Origin: an uncultured Alphaproteobacteria bacterium
GTDB taxonomy: Bacteria; Pseudomonadota; Alphaproteobacteria; Micropepsales; Micropepsaceae
Direction: 5' to 3'
DNA length: 64,000 nt
Assembly (NCBI GenBank): GCA_903897605.1
Contig: CAIUCH010000055.1
Location: forward strand, 56,295 to 120,294
Positions 50,331 to 58,465 of the stretch are shown in pieces. Positions within the stretch are counted from its first letter, which is position 1, and each line of letters opens with the position of its first letter. A model generated the notes under the pieces. The model was not told the DNA's origin. It was given only the letters and a program-made list of their open reading frames with translations, and ran no database searches. A program made the translations under genes and the position numbers.

Positions 50331-50444
50331 CTACAGGCCTAATACCCAATTTCTGAACAGCGACAGATCGATATTGCCGCCGCTGGGTGGCACGTTGGCC
50401 CCGCGGACCGCCAGCACACTGCGTTTCTTTTTCTCCGCTGCCAT
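50331..50444 (-). pseudogene. Decayed C-terminus of a threonine dehydratase-like gene
   Basis: 37 codons ending VPPSGGNIDLSLFRNWVLGL, which matches the last residues VPLCGGNIDLKLFESWVLA of the intact dehydratase gene at 51031, in the same orientation. The ATG at 50444 overlaps the stop of the membrane-protein gene. It appears to be the far end of an older duplicate into which the membrane-protein gene was placed. Confidence 0.6.
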
Positions 50445-51034
50445 CAGCACGGGAATTGAGCCAGATAGAAATGCCCGCCCATCGGGGTGGCGCCATAGCC
50501 GCAACTGAGTTCGGTATTGTGCGCGCGGGCTTTCCAGCCGGGTGACTGCTTCTGCCGAGGGCGCGTTATTTCATCACTCTCGTCATACACAATGCCTTGC
50601 GACGCAAAGCTCATTCCGCCCCAATTGAAGACCGCCAGTTTGGGCTGCTTGGTATCGGCAAGCGACTTCACCACGGCAAGATAATGCGGCCGCATGATTT
50701 GGAAATGCATCCGGTCGCCAAGCGCGTCATAGAAACGGATAAAGCCCCAGGGCGCGAGGGCGTGGATCAGGACGACAGCGGGAAGCAGAAAATACGCGAT
50801 CGCACGCGGCCATGCCTGCTGGCGGATGGAGATGACACCCGCAACCAGCGCCCCTATCGCCGCTCCGCACCACAACAGCAGCAGCACAGGCTGGCCGATC
50901 ACCACATAGAGGACGTCCGGACCGAACACCGCATCGCAAAGGATCAGCGCCACGGGAATGCCCATGGCGACGACCAATGGCCAGCGGATGATGCGATCCG
51001 GGGGCTGGACGATGGCGGTGTCGCCCGTCGTCAC
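50444..51034 (-). CDS. Membrane protein, hypothetical
   Basis: 196 residues. Three hydrophobic helices in the first half (LVVAMGIPVALILCDAVFG, VLYVVIGQPVLLLLWCGAAIGALVAGV, AIAYFLLPAVVLIHALAPW), then a soluble tail ending GGHFYLAQFPC. The start overlaps the 3' end of the dehydratase gene by 4 bases. No recognised family. Confidence 0.55.
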   Translation of the reverse strand: MTTGDTAIVQPPDRIIRWPLVVAMGIPVALILCDAVFGPDVLYVVIGQPVLLLLWCGAAIGALVAGVISIRQQAWPRAIAYFLLPAVVLIHALAPWGFIRFYDALGDRMHFQIMRPHYLAVVKSLADTKQPKLAVFNWGGMSFASQGIVYDESDEITRPRQKQSPGWKARAHNTELSCGYGATPMGGHFYLAQFPC

Positions 51035-51984
51035 GCCAGGACCCAGCTCTCAAACAGCTTGAGATCGATATTGCCGCCGCACAGCGGCACGCCGACTTTG
51101 CGGCCCGCCATCATCTCGCGCTCGCGCATCAGCGCCGCCAGCGGCGAGGCGCCGGCGCCTTCGGCCAGATTGTGGGTGTCGGTCCAATAGGCGCGGATCG
51201 CTTCGGCGATCTCGTCGTCGGTGACGGTGACGATGCGCGAGGCGCCTTTCCTGATGATCGCCAGCGCGGCGGGATCGGGCACCCGCGTCGCCAGTCCGTC
51301 GGCCTTGGTGTCGGCGGAATTGGTTTCCACCACATGGCCGGCGGCGTAGGACAGCGCGTAAGACGCCGCATGCACGCTCTGCACCCCGATGATCTCGGTC
51401 TTCAGGCCCAGCAGATCGCGCGCCAAAATCGCGCCGCAAATCCCCGAGCCCATGCCGATGGGAACATAAAGAACATCCAGGTCCGGCGCGGCCTCGAACA
51501 ATTCCAGCGCCCAGGTGCCGACCCCCAGCACCAGGTCGCGGTGGAATGAGGGCGCAAAGGTGAGACCCTCTGCTTGCGCCAGCCGCATCGCTTCCACCCT
51601 GGCATCGTCGAAATCCTTGCCATGCTCGATCAGCCGTGCCCCGAAGGCCCGCATCGCATCGTTCTTCTCGGTGCTGTTGCCGTGCGGGACCAGGATGGTG
51701 ACGGGAATGCCGAAGCGCCGCCCGGCAAAGGCCAGGGACTGGCCGTGATTGCCCCGCGTCGCCGAGACGATGCCATGGGGCGCCAGTTTCTCCCGCGCCA
51801 ACCTTTCGAGATGGATCAGCCCGCCCCGCACTTTGAACGCGCCGGTGGGCGTATGGTTCTCATGCTTGACCCAGACGGTGGCGCCGGTCCGCCGCGCCAG
51901 CAGCGGCCAGCGATATTGCGGCGTGCCGGGAAAGACTTCGTGGATCTGGCGGCGGGCTTGCTGAAGTTCGGGAAGAGTAAACAA
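51031..51984 (-). CDS. Threonine/serine dehydratase-like PLP enzyme
   Basis: 317 residues, fold type II PLP enzyme. The Schiff-base Lys lies in PTGAFKVRGG; SATRGNHGQSLAFAGR is the Asn-binding loop, and VPIGMGSGICGAIL the phosphate-binding glycine loop. No C-terminal ACT regulatory domain, so it is a catabolic type. It deaminates threonine or serine to 2-oxo acids; substrates related in the family are diaminopropionate or hydroxyaspartate. A decayed copy of its C-terminus lies at 50331-50444. Confidence 0.85.
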   Translation of the reverse strand: MFTLPELQQARRQIHEVFPGTPQYRWPLLARRTGATVWVKHENHTPTGAFKVRGGLIHLERLAREKLAPHGIVSATRGNHGQSLAFAGRRFGIPVTILVPHGNSTEKNDAMRAFGARLIEHGKDFDDARVEAMRLAQAEGLTFAPSFHRDLVLGVGTWALELFEAAPDLDVLYVPIGMGSGICGAILARDLLGLKTEIIGVQSVHAASYALSYAAGHVVETNSADTKADGLATRVPDPAALAIIRKGASRIVTVTDDEIAEAIRAYWTDTHNLAEGAGASPLAALMREREMMAGRKVGVPLCGGNIDLKLFESWVLA

Positions 51985-52097
51985 GAGCCTTACCTCTGCT
52001 GTGGGGCCAGAACGATTAGCACAATTCGTGTTTTGCGTCCCAATTTTGGAGGTGTTTCTGGTAACGTTTGTCGGCTGGACGCGGTGGGCGGATCGGA

Positions 52098-52493
52098 ATG
52101 ACAGACGAATTGATTGCTCAGAAGTGTGCCAACGCGTTGATAAAAGACGTTACGTTGAACCCAACGTTGAATTGGCTTGCGAATTATCAAACTCTCGGCT
52201 TGTTAGCAGTCACGATTGGCCTAATTCGCCGTATGTACGGCGGCTTATGGGTGGGAGGCAATATTCTCCTCTATCCCGATCGTCTTGTATTTCAGCCCAA
52301 CCTGATCAATCGAAAAGCCGCTGCGTCGGACGCGACAATAGAGATTCCGTTGACATCGGTTTCGGTCGTCGAGACAAAATTTGGCATATTGAGCGGGATT
52401 GTGGAGGTCCGGCATGGACACGATAGCTTTAAATTCCGCTGTTTTGGATCGAAGGCGTTCGCGCGAACAGTCAGTGACGCACTGCCGCAATAA
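52098..52493 (+). CDS. GRAM/PH-like membrane-associated protein
   Basis: 131 residues from ATG 52098. A short hydrophobic segment (LGLLAVTIGLI) is followed by a PH/GRAM-like domain: GGNILLYPDRLVFQPNLINR and ILSGIVEVRHGHDSFKFRCFGSKAFARTV. Low GC compared with the surroundings. It may sense lipids or bind a protein; no data. Confidence 0.55.
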   Translation: MTDELIAQKCANALIKDVTLNPTLNWLANYQTLGLLAVTIGLIRRMYGGLWVGGNILLYPDRLVFQPNLINRKAAASDATIEIPLTSVSVVETKFGILSGIVEVRHGHDSFKFRCFGSKAFARTVSDALPQ

Positions 52494-52514
52494 ATTCAGC
52501 GGAGAGGGTGGACG

Positions 52515-52784
52515 ATGCGCTCGATATTGTTGGTCTGCATTCTGACGGCGGGCCCCTTTCTGATCGCCGCCGCGCCACTTCCCGCAAGCATTGGCGCCGC
52601 CACCATGGCCAAGGACGGCACCATCAGTTTGCGGCTGCGCGCCGAAGGCGAAGGCGGCATGACCGGCGAGGGCGTGCTGACCTATAAGCGCGGCGATCCC
52701 CGCTACGGCGAGGTGCTGCGGCATCTGGGCGGGCTGAAACCGGGCCAGACCAAGCCGGTGCCGCCCTGGCCAGACGGCCATTAA
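52515..52784 (+). CDS. Small exported hypothetical protein
   Basis: 89 residues with a signal peptide (LLVCILTAGPFLIAAA) and a mature part of about 70 residues containing TISLRLRAEGEGGMTGEGVLTYKRGDPRY. Begins 21 bases after the previous gene, probably the same transcript. No family recognised. Confidence 0.55.
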   Translation: MRSILLVCILTAGPFLIAAAPLPASIGAATMAKDGTISLRLRAEGEGGMTGEGVLTYKRGDPRYGEVLRHLGGLKPGQTKPVPPWPDGH

Positions 52785-52889
52785 CCATCTGTTTTTACAC
52801 GGATTTCGCCAGGCGCGGGGGATTCTCCGTGTGCGGAATTGCACGTTTGGGATCGCCCCCTTATACGGAGGGCCTCAAGGAGCCTTTCC

Positions 52890-53024
52890 ATGCCCAAACT
52901 CCCCGACGACATGTCCGCCGCCGCCGTCAAGAAGCGGGCGGAGATTTCCGAGGCCACCAAGGCCAAGCCCAAGACCGCCGAAGACATCGCCCCGCCCAAG
53001 CCGCGGATGGCGAAAAAGCGCTGA
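52890..53024 (+). CDS. Small Lys/Ala-rich protein
   Basis: 44 residues: MPKLPDDMSAAAVKKRAEI, then a Lys/Ala/Pro tail ending PRMAKKR. AAGGAG lies about 9 bases upstream of ATG 52890. Too short and simple for a family call. Confidence 0.5.
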   Translation: MPKLPDDMSAAAVKKRAEISEATKAKPKTAEDIAPPKPRMAKKR

Positions 53025-53188
53025 TACGCCCGTTCGCGGTCAGAGTTGGTGTGTCTGCCCGCGGATAGGGCTGTTACGACGGTCCCATGGCTGGGCCGCG
53101 CAATTCACCGTCGCCATCACATCTCCGCATCGCGGCCAGACCAGATTGGGCGATCCCCTGATGATCTGCAATCGCCGCGACACTTTCC

Positions 53189-53207
53189 AGCCCGGTTGAA
53201 CCGGGCT
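53189..53207. repeat. Short perfect palindrome
   Basis: AGCCCGGTTGAACCGGGCT: 9-base arms around one G, immediately after the end of the minus-strand gene at 53216. There is no T-run, so a role as terminator is doubtful; it may also be an operator or part of a palindromic element. Confidence 0.5.
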
Positions 53208-53215
53208 GCGCCGGT

Positions 53216-53419
53216 TCAGCTCAGGCTGGGTTCATCGGGTTCGTCCGTATCGTCCGTCCGGCTGTTGCGGATCGCTTCGATCCGCGCCAGGTCGGCAAGA
53301 TGCGCCAGCAGCGGCATGCCATTGGCTTCCGACAGCCGGCGCAGCGACGCCAGCATGTCCGCGGCGTAGCCGGCGATTTCGGATCTCGAACTTTCGTTGG
53401 ATTTGTGCGCCTGGCCCAT
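53216..53419 (-). CDS. Small helical alphaproteobacterial protein
   Basis: 67 residues: a helical region IAGYAADMLASLRRLSEANGMPLLAHLADLARIEAIRN and an acidic end DDTDEPDEPS. GAGGGG precedes ATG by 5 bases. The layout (helix, then IARLEA-like end) is common in alphaproteobacteria; function unknown. Confidence 0.65.
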   Translation of the reverse strand: MGQAHKSNESSRSEIAGYAADMLASLRRLSEANGMPLLAHLADLARIEAIRNSRTDDTDEPDEPSLS

Positions 53420-53545
53420 AGGGTCCCCTCAATGCTGTCATTCATGCGGGACGCACGGCAACGCCGTCTTGTGACGGTCCAGGTCACGCTAGTCGGTCGA
53501 ATCTTAATTAAAGGTAGTGCAGATGCAACCCTTCCGGGTAGTCCG

Positions 53546-54079
53546 CTAGAGCGGTTTGCCCATGCGCAGGATCGGCACCTCGATTCCGCCCGGCGTCGGC
53601 ACCATCAACAGCTCGATCGGCTTGTAGCCGCAGGCTTCATAAAGCGGCTTGCCGCCCATGGTGGCGGCGAGTTCGACATGGGCGAACCCTTCACGCCGGG
53701 CCGCGCCTTCGCACAGCGCCAGCACTTCGCGCCCCACCCCGCGCCTTGTGAAGGCGGGTGCGGTGTACATCGCCCGCACCCGCGCCGCTTCGGTCTTGGG
53801 ATCCAGCAGCCTGGCGTCGCGCCCGGCGGTGTGATTGCCGCCGAACAGGGTGGCCCGGCGGCTCCAGCCGCCGCAGCCCGCCAGCTGCCCGTCCAGCTCG
53901 ACGATGAAATAGGTGCCGTCGTCGATCAGCTGGGTGTCCAGCCCCATGATCGAGAAGGAGGCCTCGACCTCGGCGGGGGACAGAAATTGCGGCAGCAAAT
54001 CGGCGATCGCCGCGTTCATCAGCGCGTTCAAGGCCGGCAAATCGCCCGGACCCGCCAGGCGGGAGCGGAGCTTGTCCAT
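53546..54079 (-). CDS. GNAT family N-acetyltransferase
   Basis: 177 residues from ATG 54079 (GGGGA upstream). GNAT pattern: substrate part LPALNALMNAAIADLLP, then ARVRAMYTAPAFTRRGVGREVL with the Q/RxxGxG/A acetyl-CoA-binding loop RRGVGR, and FAHVELAATMGGKPLYEACGYK. Acceptor unknown. The divergent RidA gene begins about 190 bases away. Confidence 0.85.
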   Translation of the reverse strand: MDKLRSRLAGPGDLPALNALMNAAIADLLPQFLSPAEVEASFSIMGLDTQLIDDGTYFIVELDGQLAGCGGWSRRATLFGGNHTAGRDARLLDPKTEAARVRAMYTAPAFTRRGVGREVLALCEGAARREGFAHVELAATMGGKPLYEACGYKPIELLMVPTPGGIEVPILRMGKPL

Positions 54080-54267
54080 TGAAAAATCCCCAGCCAGGCC
54101 TTGTTTTGGCTCTGGCATTATCGGCTGATATCCGGGAGGCTATTGCCGTTCCGGCGCCCGCGCAACGCGGCCGCCAGGGGGAAATAGGCAAAATCCAAAA
54201 GACCTCAGGGAAAAACAAGAAGACGCGCACCGGATGGTCCGGCCCGCATCCACCAAGGAGACCCAGT

Positions 54268-54753
54268 ATGAAAATCAAGACCCTTGCACTCGCCGCCACC
54301 GTCGCATTGTGCGGCCTGGCAACCGCCGCCAGCGCCCAGGAAATCAGCCGCATTGGCGGCGCACCCGGCGGGCCCTTCGTCGCCATCACGGGCGTGCCCA
54401 TGGGCGGCGGCATGACGATGTATTTCGTCTCCGGCGCGCTGCCGACCCCCGTCACCCCGCCCGCCAACGGTCAGCCCGCCAACTGGGGCGACACCACCGC
54501 CCAGACCCAGTCGGTGTTCGCCAATATCAAGAAGAGCATGGCGACCGCCGGCCTGACCCTTGGCGATGTGGTCAAGGCCACCGTCTATATGGGTCCGGAC
54601 CTGGTCTTCGCGGACATGAACAAGGTCTGGCTGACCGAGTTCGGCACCGCCGCCCAGCCCAACAAGCCCGCCCGCGCCGCGTTCTTCGTGCATGGGTTGG
54701 CGGCGCCAGGCGCGCAACTCGAAATCGAATTTATTGCCGCCAAGAAGAACTAG
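54268..54753 (+). CDS. Exported RidA/YjgF family protein
   Basis: 161-residue precursor with a signal peptide (LALAATVALCGLATAASAQ). The mature part has the RidA fold: YFVSGALP, then QTQSVFANIKKSMATAGLTLGDVVKATVYM, the conserved KVWLTEFG, and KPARAAFFVHGLAAPGAQLEIEFIA with the active-site-type Arg. Cytosolic RidA deaminates reactive enamines; a periplasmic member is uncommon. AAGGAG is 7 bases before ATG. Confidence 0.85.
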   Translation: MKIKTLALAATVALCGLATAASAQEISRIGGAPGGPFVAITGVPMGGGMTMYFVSGALPTPVTPPANGQPANWGDTTAQTQSVFANIKKSMATAGLTLGDVVKATVYMGPDLVFADMNKVWLTEFGTAAQPNKPARAAFFVHGLAAPGAQLEIEFIAAKKN

Positions 54754-54850
54754 CGCGGGTCTTTTGCGTTCTGGGTTCGTCGGACGTGCTCACGGGCTCA
54801 CGCCCGCTCCGCGCGATCCTCCTGCCCAGACCGCAAAATCCCTCGCGCTG
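54753..54850. repeat. Dispersed palindromic repeat, family C, copy 2
   Basis: Starts GCGCGGGTCTTTTGCG and ends CGCAAAATCCCTCGCGC (imperfectly inverted). Shares GTTCGTCG, GCTCACG and CCGCGCG blocks with 44387-44498. Confidence 0.65.
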
Positions 54851-54894
54851 AGGCCGGTGCTCCAATCGCGCTGGTTGTAGGAATTTGAAATAGA

Positions 54895-54926
54895 AAAAGG
54901 CGGGCTTTATGGGCCCGCCTTTTTGT
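54895..54926 (+). terminator. Rho-independent terminator, possibly bidirectional
   Basis: AAAAAGGCGGGC, loop TTTATG, GCCCGCCTTTTT: a strong stem with A-run on the left and T-run on the right. It lies about 140 bases after the ridA-like gene's stop. Confidence 0.85.
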
Positions 54927-55272
54927 TTGGGAGGCCCCGCGCGGTGGCGTTTTTATAGAATTTGGAAACCATGCCGCAATTGGCTGCGAGAGAAAAACCA
55001 CGGAAATAAGGCAGGCGCCGGGAACGCAGCGCATGCGGTGTTTCATATTGAAATGGAAAACCGATGCCGTGGCGGATGCAGCGCGCGGTTTGGTTGCGCG
55101 TCTGGAATTGCTCGCGGTTGCAACCGGTAAGGATTCGCAAACCATGCCACACAAAAGGCGGGTTTGATCGCCGCTTTTGCGCATTTGGAAAGTGAATCCA
55201 AGCCCGTTTCGCGCTACACAAGATGCGGGTGGGCTTACCGCAAAATGCGGGCAACAGGGCAGAACGACTATC
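54927..55272. other. Intergenic region without a recognised gene
   Basis: 346 bases between the terminator and the small gene at 55273. Short frames exist on both strands, but none has a good ribosome-binding site or a recognisable sequence. The last 100 bases presumably hold the promoter of 55273. Confidence 0.4.
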
Positions 55273-55518
55273 ATGGACAGCTCGATGATTTTGACGACCG
55301 CTTCCAGCATGCTGGAGACGTTCGGCGACAATGCGAAATTCATGGCGGCGGAACGCATGGACCAGGCCATGGCCGATGGCGACGGCGGCGCTTATGACGA
55401 GTGGCAGCTTATCGGCAAGGCCATCGCGCTGATGAGCATGCCGCGCGCCGAATCCCTGGCGGTGAAGATCAAGCCGGCGGTGACCGGAACCATCGTCCGC
55501 AAATCCGCCGCCGCGTAA
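55273..55518 (+). CDS. Small conserved-looking hypothetical protein
   Basis: 81 residues: MDSSMILTTASSMLETFGDNAKF, then AERMDQAMADGDGGAYDEWQLIGKAIALMSMP. Helical, soluble. Its pattern (a Met-rich, GD-loop helix pair) resembles other short alphaproteobacterial proteins of unknown function. The start is chosen from ATG with a weak AGGGCAG upstream. Confidence 0.55.
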   Translation: MDSSMILTTASSMLETFGDNAKFMAAERMDQAMADGDGGAYDEWQLIGKAIALMSMPRAESLAVKIKPAVTGTIVRKSAAA

Positions 55519-55557
55519 GCGAACGGTTCAGCGCTGGTCTTTTGCGCTTCAGAGTTT

Positions 55558-55977
55558 GTCATCACCCGGCTCGTCCGGGTGATCCATAAAGATTTGTGCG
55601 GTGCTTGCGCAGTGCCAGGCGGCAAGGCGATGATTCCGCATGCGACAGGCACGCGTCTATTACATTTATATCCTCGCCAGCGGACCGGACGGCACGCTCT
55701 ACACCGGCATGACCAACAATCTGAGCCGCCGCGTCTTCGAGCATCGCGAAGGATTGTTGGACGGCTTCACCAAGAAATATGGCGTGAAGCGGCTGGTGTA
55801 TTACGAGGAGTTTCCAACTGCGGCGGATGCGATTCATCGCGAAAAACGCATCAAGAAATATTCCCGGGCTTGGAAGATCAATTTGATCTTGGCGCAAAAC
55901 CCGCAATGGCTTGATCTTGCGGAGGGGCTCAATGGTTGAAGGCCTTCATGGATTGCCCGGATAAACCGGGCAATGAC
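55558..55977 (+). mobile_element. GIY-YIG nuclease cassette bounded by inverted palindromes (complete copy)
   Basis: Two 30-base palindromes, 55558-55587 and 55948-55977, are inverted copies of each other: both read GTCAT..CCCGG....TCCGGG..ATCCAT in the proper strand, with compensating base changes in the stem (TCACCC/GGGTGA versus TTGCCC/GGGCAA). Between them lies only the nuclease gene. The distance from the left palindrome to ATG is 52 bases and from the stop to the right palindrome 8 bases, both the same as at 60482-60682. Confidence 0.75.
55640..55939 (+). CDS. Single-domain GIY-YIG nuclease (UPF0213/COG2827 type)
   Basis: 99 residues. VYYIYIL (residues 6-12) and LYTGMTNNLSRRVFEHR (20-36) form the GIY-YIG core with a Tyr-Thr-Gly in place of YIG; Arg30/31, His35 and Glu68 (AIHREKRIKK) are the expected catalytic or metal-binding residues. 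Members are small endonucleases of unknown role, unlike UvrC and homing enzymes, which are larger. It is bracketed by inverted palindromes; see the cassette entry. A deleted second copy lies at 60564-60645. Confidence 0.9.
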   Translation: MRQARVYYIYILASGPDGTLYTGMTNNLSRRVFEHREGLLDGFTKKYGVKRLVYYEEFPTAADAIHREKRIKKYSRAWKINLILAQNPQWLDLAEGLNG

Positions 55978-55995
55978 GATTGGTGTAGTCGCGCT

Positions 55996-56529
55996 CTATT
56001 TGGTGGTTTGCGAGTTGTCGTGGGAAGCGATCTCGCAGATCGCGCCCCAGGCGTGGCCTTGCCACGGCGCGATGCGGGTGACGGGTTTGCCGTTCTCGTC
56101 GCCGCTGGAGAACAGCGCGGGCGCGCCGCCAATCGTGACAGGCCAGAGGTTGCGATAGCTCTGGGCAGTGGGATTGAGGTTCGGCGGATCGGCCTTCACC
56201 AAGTGGCCGTTCACCCGGTCGAACATCACGGTGTATTGCTCCGCCTCGCTGCCTTCGTAATGCACCGCCAAGCCCGCGCCGTCCTTGCCCAGCGGGAAGG
56301 TCTGGAATTCCTGGTCCTGGAAGCTGTCGTCGGACTTGATCACAAAGGACTTCACGTCGGCGGGAAAGGACGCGGGTTTTATCATCTGCACCACGCCGCC
56401 CGATTTTTCGTCCAGCAAAAATTGCAGACTATGGCTGGCGGTTACCTGCTGACAGAGATCGGCGGCCTGCGCCTTGTTCGCCATGAACAGAGCGAGGGCG
56501 GCCAATGTGATTGGTCCAGCGCGCCGCAT
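55996..56529 (-). CDS. Exported hypothetical protein downstream of spdH
   Basis: 177 residues from ATG 56529, with a signal peptide ending KAQAA. Mature part is soluble, with LQFLLDEKSGGVVQMIKPASFP and AVHYEGSEAEQYTVMFDRVNG and Pro/Asn loops. ATG overlaps the stop of the amine dehydrogenase gene (ATGA-type overlap), so it belongs to that operon and may be an accessory or haem-related protein. No family recognised. Confidence 0.6.
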   Translation of the reverse strand: MRRAGPITLAALALFMANKAQAADLCQQVTASHSLQFLLDEKSGGVVQMIKPASFPADVKSFVIKSDDSFQDQEFQTFPLGKDGAGLAVHYEGSEAEQYTVMFDRVNGHLVKADPPNLNPTAQSYRNLWPVTIGGAPALFSSGDENGKPVTRIAPWQGHAWGAICEIASHDNSQTTK

Positions 56530-58433
56530 TACCCCGCCAGCAATTCGCCCACCGCGCGATGGGCCTGGTCGATGGCGATGTCGGTATAGGCGGCCATGCC
56601 GGCATCCGAATTGGCGATGGCGATGCGGCCGAACATTTTGCGGCCCGCGATATTGGGCGTCTCGGCATTGGTGCCGCCATCGCTGAGCGCATTGTATTCC
56701 GGCGCATAGCCATGCGGCCAGCGATTGACCGCGATGCCGGCAATGTCGCGACCCGGATCGAAACCGCCCGGACCCAATGTCCGCGCCAGCTGGGCGCGGA
56801 TTTGCTTTTCGAAGGTCTCGAACGGCGTCGAAAGAAGTTCGGCGCGGCCCGCCTTGTGCTGCTCGCGCTCCGGCAGGCCCGGCCGGGCGGGGGTGCGGAC
56901 CATGCGGACCAAGCTCGGGGCGGCGGGATCGCGCGTGGTTTTGTATCCGCCGATATCCACCGGATTGTTGAGTGAAAACGATGTGTGATAGCCGCCCGGC
57001 GCTTCCACCGCACGGATGCCCAGCTTGTGGAACGCCTGCCAATTGTTCAGCGCCACGCTGGTATAGACCAAAGGCGTCTTGATCAGTTTGTGCAGCGCCG
57101 ATTTCTGCGCCGCCGGAAGTTCGGGCACCAGATAAGGGATCATCATGTTCCAACTGGCCAGCACGCAATCCTTCGCCCGCACCCGCATCACCGGCTTGCC
57201 GCCTGCCGCCGCGGTATAGGCGACTTCCACCAGCTTGCCGGCATTGCGGGCCCTGACCGCGACCTGGTTCAGGCGCAAGCGCACGGGCGCGCCCGGAACA
57301 TCGAGCCTGGAATAATCCGCTTTCGCCATGACGATATCGCGGACGTCATGGCCCTCGATGCTGCCGGGGATCAGGGCGCGCACCAGCAGCCGCGCGATCG
57401 AGGCGTTGCCGTCGGGAAAATGGAACCTGTAGGAGCCGCCGCTTTCGGAATAGCCCGCGGGGGTATAGCCCATGCGATTGGTGACGCCGCCCTTGGTCAG
57501 CTTTAGGCCGCCAAAACCTGGCAGCCCGACGCCCCAGCAATCCAGCGCCGAGATCGCATCGATGCCGCAGCCCCACAGATCGTCGGTGCGGTGCTGATAG
57601 TAAGGCAGCACGCCATGATCGGCCTTGAGTAAAGTGGTGAGATAATCGGCATAGGAGAGGCGCGAAAGCCTGTCGCGCTTGGCGGCTTGCGTCAGGCCCG
57701 GCAGGGGATCGGCGGCGCCGGTTTCGATGGCGAGGATGCCGGCGCGGGCGGCTTCGCTGAGCGGCGCTTGTTTCAGGAAGGCCTGCCAGGCTTGGGTGTT
57801 CTTGGGTTGGCCGACGACCAGCTGGTCTTTGCCGAAGGTCTCCTTGTCGAAGAAGGTGGCGCGCGCCAGGCCCTTATAGATGTCGGGCTTGTTGCAGGCT
57901 TTCTCCAGCGCTTCCGGCTCGACGCCCAGCGCTTTCATCACCCCGTCAGCGGTTTTGGAATAGGGATAAGGGCTGTCGATCTCCAAGGTGCCGCCATTCA
58001 GCAGCATGGTGTGGCCGGCGATGGAAAATTCGTTGCGCTTGGCATGGCCGCCGAAATCGTCGTGATTGTCGAGGATCAGGATCTTGGCGTTGGGTTTGGC
58101 CTGGCGATAAAAATAGGCGGCGGAAAGGCCGCTGATGCCGCCGCCCACCACCACCAGATCGAATTCCTCGCCGCTGTCGGTGAGCTGGGCGGTGTTGTTC
58201 CAAAAATCGCCGTCGCGCAATCCATGCGCCGCCTCGAACGAACCGGGATGGCTGCCGCGCATGCCAAGTTTGGTCGGCGGGTAATAACCGGGCGCGGCTT
58301 GCGCCAGCTTTTCGGTTTCGGCCGCCTGGGCGAGTTCCGGCGCGAGGCCGGCGGCCAGAGTGGTGATCGCCGCGCCCTGCAGAAAATCGCGCCGGGCGAT
58401 GGGATGGTTCCGGCCAAGGTCTTTATCTGCCAT
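56529..58433 (-). CDS. spdH: Tat-exported FAD protein, spermidine dehydrogenase-like
   Basis: 634 residues. Tat signal ARRDFLQGAAITTLA, FAD-binding VVVGGGISGLSAAYFYRQAKP, FGGHAKRNEF and the N-terminal GMRGSHPGSFEAAHGLRDGDFW block. The length and these blocks fit SpdH of Pseudomonas aeruginosa, which cleaves spermidine and passes electrons to a haem-containing acceptor. The typical partner cytochrome is not adjacent. Together with the NicA2-like genes it suggests amine or polyamine oxidation outside the cytoplasm. Confidence 0.75.
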   Translation of the reverse strand: MADKDLGRNHPIARRDFLQGAAITTLAAGLAPELAQAAETEKLAQAAPGYYPPTKLGMRGSHPGSFEAAHGLRDGDFWNNTAQLTDSGEEFDLVVVGGGISGLSAAYFYRQAKPNAKILILDNHDDFGGHAKRNEFSIAGHTMLLNGGTLEIDSPYPYSKTADGVMKALGVEPEALEKACNKPDIYKGLARATFFDKETFGKDQLVVGQPKNTQAWQAFLKQAPLSEAARAGILAIETGAADPLPGLTQAAKRDRLSRLSYADYLTTLLKADHGVLPYYQHRTDDLWGCGIDAISALDCWGVGLPGFGGLKLTKGGVTNRMGYTPAGYSESGGSYRFHFPDGNASIARLLVRALIPGSIEGHDVRDIVMAKADYSRLDVPGAPVRLRLNQVAVRARNAGKLVEVAYTAAAGGKPVMRVRAKDCVLASWNMMIPYLVPELPAAQKSALHKLIKTPLVYTSVALNNWQAFHKLGIRAVEAPGGYHTSFSLNNPVDIGGYKTTRDPAAPSLVRMVRTPARPGLPEREQHKAGRAELLSTPFETFEKQIRAQLARTLGPGGFDPGRDIAGIAVNRWPHGYAPEYNALSDGGTNAETPNIAGRKMFGRIAIANSDAGMAAYTDIAIDQAHRAVGELLAG

Positions 58434-58465
58434 TTATTGTTCCGATTCAGTCCCGAAAGGTTAGC

